Shown here one piece after another: positions 5,741-6,573 of a DNA stretch of 6,573 nt (the first letter of the stretch is position 1; every line of letters starts with the position of its first letter). The notes under the pieces were generated by a model. It was not told where the DNA came from, made no database searches, and saw only the letters and a program-made list of their open reading frames with translations. This DNA is from Blastocatellia bacterium (GTDB taxonomy: Bacteria > Acidobacteriota > Blastocatellia > Chloracidobacteriales > JADJPF01): the NCBI GenBank assembly GCA_023265235.1, contig JAHFUF010000298.1:1-6573 (forward strand), read 5' to 3'. A program made the position numbers and the translations under genes.

Positions 5741-6388
5741 ATGAATAACAAAATTAAACCTAGTAATAAGGGATCTACAACCCTTATAGAATCAACTCCT
5801 ATCCCAATAGAAAAACCTTCGAGTCCTCCTCCTATAAAACACAAAGGAATTAGCCGAGTAGATAGCAAAACATCTCGTACCTTTGGTTGGTATGTAAGGG
5901 TTTTTTTTAATGGCGAAAAAAAAGTCCGTTTCTTTAGTGATGGCTGTTATGGTGGTAGAGATAAAGCTCTTCAAAAAGCATTGCAGTTTCGTAATAAAGC
6001 AGAAAAAGAATTAGGTAAACCTCGTACAGATCGTGTAGTAGTAACCAAGACAAATAATAACACTACTGGAATTATTGGCTTGCATCGTAAGTGTGAAAAA
6101 ACTATTACAAAAAGTGGTGAAATTCGTTATCGAAATATCTATGAAATTACTTGGTGCCCAGCACCTAACCAAATGTCTCGCACTAGAGTATCAATAGATA
6201 AACATGGTGAAGAACAAGCACTATTAAAAGCTTATCGTATTCGCCGGGCCAAAGAACGATTGGTTTATGGCAAAGCACTTAGGCCAGCTAATATTACTAA
6301 GTCTATTATTACTAAGCCTATTGCTACTAAGTCTATTACTACTAAGTCTAAGTCTAATAAACCTAAATTTAGTAGCCTCCAAAAATAG
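5741..6388 (+). CDS. Basic protein with two AP2/ERF-like DNA-binding units
   Basis: A 215-residue basic protein. Residues about 36-92 (GISRVDSK, GWYVRVFFNGEKKVRFFSD, then a helix DKALQKALQFRNKAEKEL) follow the bacterial AP2 pattern of three strands and one helix. Residues about 109-172 (TGIIGLHRK, YRNIYEITWCP, RTRVSIDKHG, helix EEQALLKAYRIRRAKERL) look like a second, diverged copy. AP2 units bind DNA through the sheet, so a transcriptional or nucleoid role is likely. The N-terminus is a Pro/Ser/Lys-rich linker. The C-terminus is a Lys-rich tail made of pentapeptide repeats. The ATG at 5741 has AGGGA (5726-5730) 10 bases upstream. The gene stands alone, divergent from the symporter. No integrase catalytic domain accompanies the AP2 units, unlike in many phage and element AP2 proteins. 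The target is unknown. Confidence 0.85.
   Translation: MNNKIKPSNKGSTTLIESTPIPIEKPSSPPPIKHKGISRVDSKTSRTFGWYVRVFFNGEKKVRFFSDGCYGGRDKALQKALQFRNKAEKELGKPRTDRVVVTKTNNNTTGIIGLHRKCEKTITKSGEIRYRNIYEITWCPAPNQMSRTRVSIDKHGEEQALLKAYRIRRAKERLVYGKALRPANITKSIITKPIATKSITTKSKSNKPKFSSLQK
6296..6352. repeat. 15-bp tandem repeats encoding the Lys-rich tail of the AP2 protein
   Basis: Units actaagtctattatt (6296-6310), actaagcctattgct (6311-6325) and actaagtctattact (6326-6340) are followed by a partial copy actaagtctaag (6341-6352). They encode TKSII, TKPIA, TKSIT and TKSK from residue 186 on. The unit keeps the reading frame, so tail length could vary between strains. Confidence 0.88.
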
Positions 6389-6405
6389 CCTACAGTTTCT
6401 ATCCA

Positions 6406-6487
6406 TTTAGACTTTGAGGGAAGACTTATCCAAAATTTATTAGAAAAAGACAAAAAGGTTTTCCCTCATTTCAAAAAAAAGTCTAAA
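6406..6487. repeat. Nested long inverted repeat after the AP2 gene
   Basis: Outer arms TTTAGACTTT (6406-6415) and AAAGTCTAAA (6478-6487) are perfect complements. Inside them TGAGGGAA (6415-6422) pairs with TTCCCTCA (6461-6468), extendable to 13 pairs with two G-U pairs (6415-6427 with 6456-6468). The right side carries a 10-base bulge TTTCAAAAAA (6469-6478). It starts 18 bases after the AP2 stop and may end that transcript, but no U-tract follows on either strand, so it is not a standard intrinsic terminator. A leader RNA structure or a small MITE-like remnant is also possible. Confidence 0.6.
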
Positions 6488-6532
6488 ATTGCCTTTACTT
6501 GTCTTTAAATAATTAATCTTAAGCTATATGGT

Positions 6533-6573
6533 TATAATCAAAAAACAAATTTTTCTCAGGGAGCATTTTTATT
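6533..6573 (+). promoter_or_regulatory. Promoter -10 and ribosome-binding site of a gene starting at or beyond the right edge
   Basis: A perfect TATAAT (6533-6538) is followed by AGGGAG (6558-6563), with 10 bases left to the window end. The AP2 gene has AGGGA 10 bases before its ATG, with a similar T-rich spacer. A plus-strand start codon at about 6574 is therefore expected. No good -35 box is seen at the right distance. Confidence 0.5.

Noticed and set aside
6224..6453. Minus-strand frames over the AP2 gene tail
   Set aside because: They consist largely of the reverse reading of the 15-bp repeat and lack a start signal.
1..6573. CRISPR array, tRNA/rRNA, transposon ends or phage attachment sites
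   Set aside because: No spaced direct repeats, clover-leaf sequence, transposase or integrase catalytic motif or paired target duplication was seen.

Overview
This is an AT-rich bacterial chromosomal window with five complete protein genes and one gene cut by the left edge. No tRNA, rRNA, CRISPR array, transposase or phage gene is visible. The mix is a 4-Cys Ser/Thr kinase ending in a DUF4388/PATAN-like module, a PP2C phosphatase, a DAACS symporter with an acidobacterial-looking N-terminal half, and a bacterial AP2-like protein. That would suit a low-GC Acidobacteriota (Blastocatellia-like) genome or a cyanobacterium-like lineage. The taxonomic call is inference from protein flavour only.

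Layout. Positions 1-1852 (minus) hold a zinc-ribbon/kinase/DUF4388 protein, missing its C-terminus. A short AT-rich divergent region (about 1853-2140) follows, then a PP2C phosphatase fused to a degenerate cyclic-nucleotide-binding-like domain (2141-3520, plus). Two small Cys/His-rich proteins follow on the same strand with gaps of 37 and 14 bases (3558-3776 and 3791-4000); the three genes are probably one transcript. A glutamate/aspartate-type DAACS symporter (4041-5429, minus) converges on this group, only 40 bases from the last stop codon. A 311-base region rich in inverted repeats (5430-5740) separates the symporter from a divergent gene for a basic protein with two AP2-like units (5741-6388, plus). 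The last 185 bases hold a nested inverted repeat, a perfect TATAAT box and an AGGGAG Shine-Dalgarno-like site. These look like the leader of another plus-strand gene starting at or just past the right edge.

How the genes may work together. The divergent kinase and phosphatase look like a writer/eraser pair for Ser/Thr phosphorylation. Each carries its own accessory module: zinc ribbon and DUF4388 on the kinase, cNMP-like domain on the phosphatase. The two small zinc-binding candidates downstream of the phosphatase could be partners, but only co-location supports this. The symporter and the AP2 protein share a palindrome-rich intergenic region. The AP2 protein might regulate itself or the symporter from there, which is inference.
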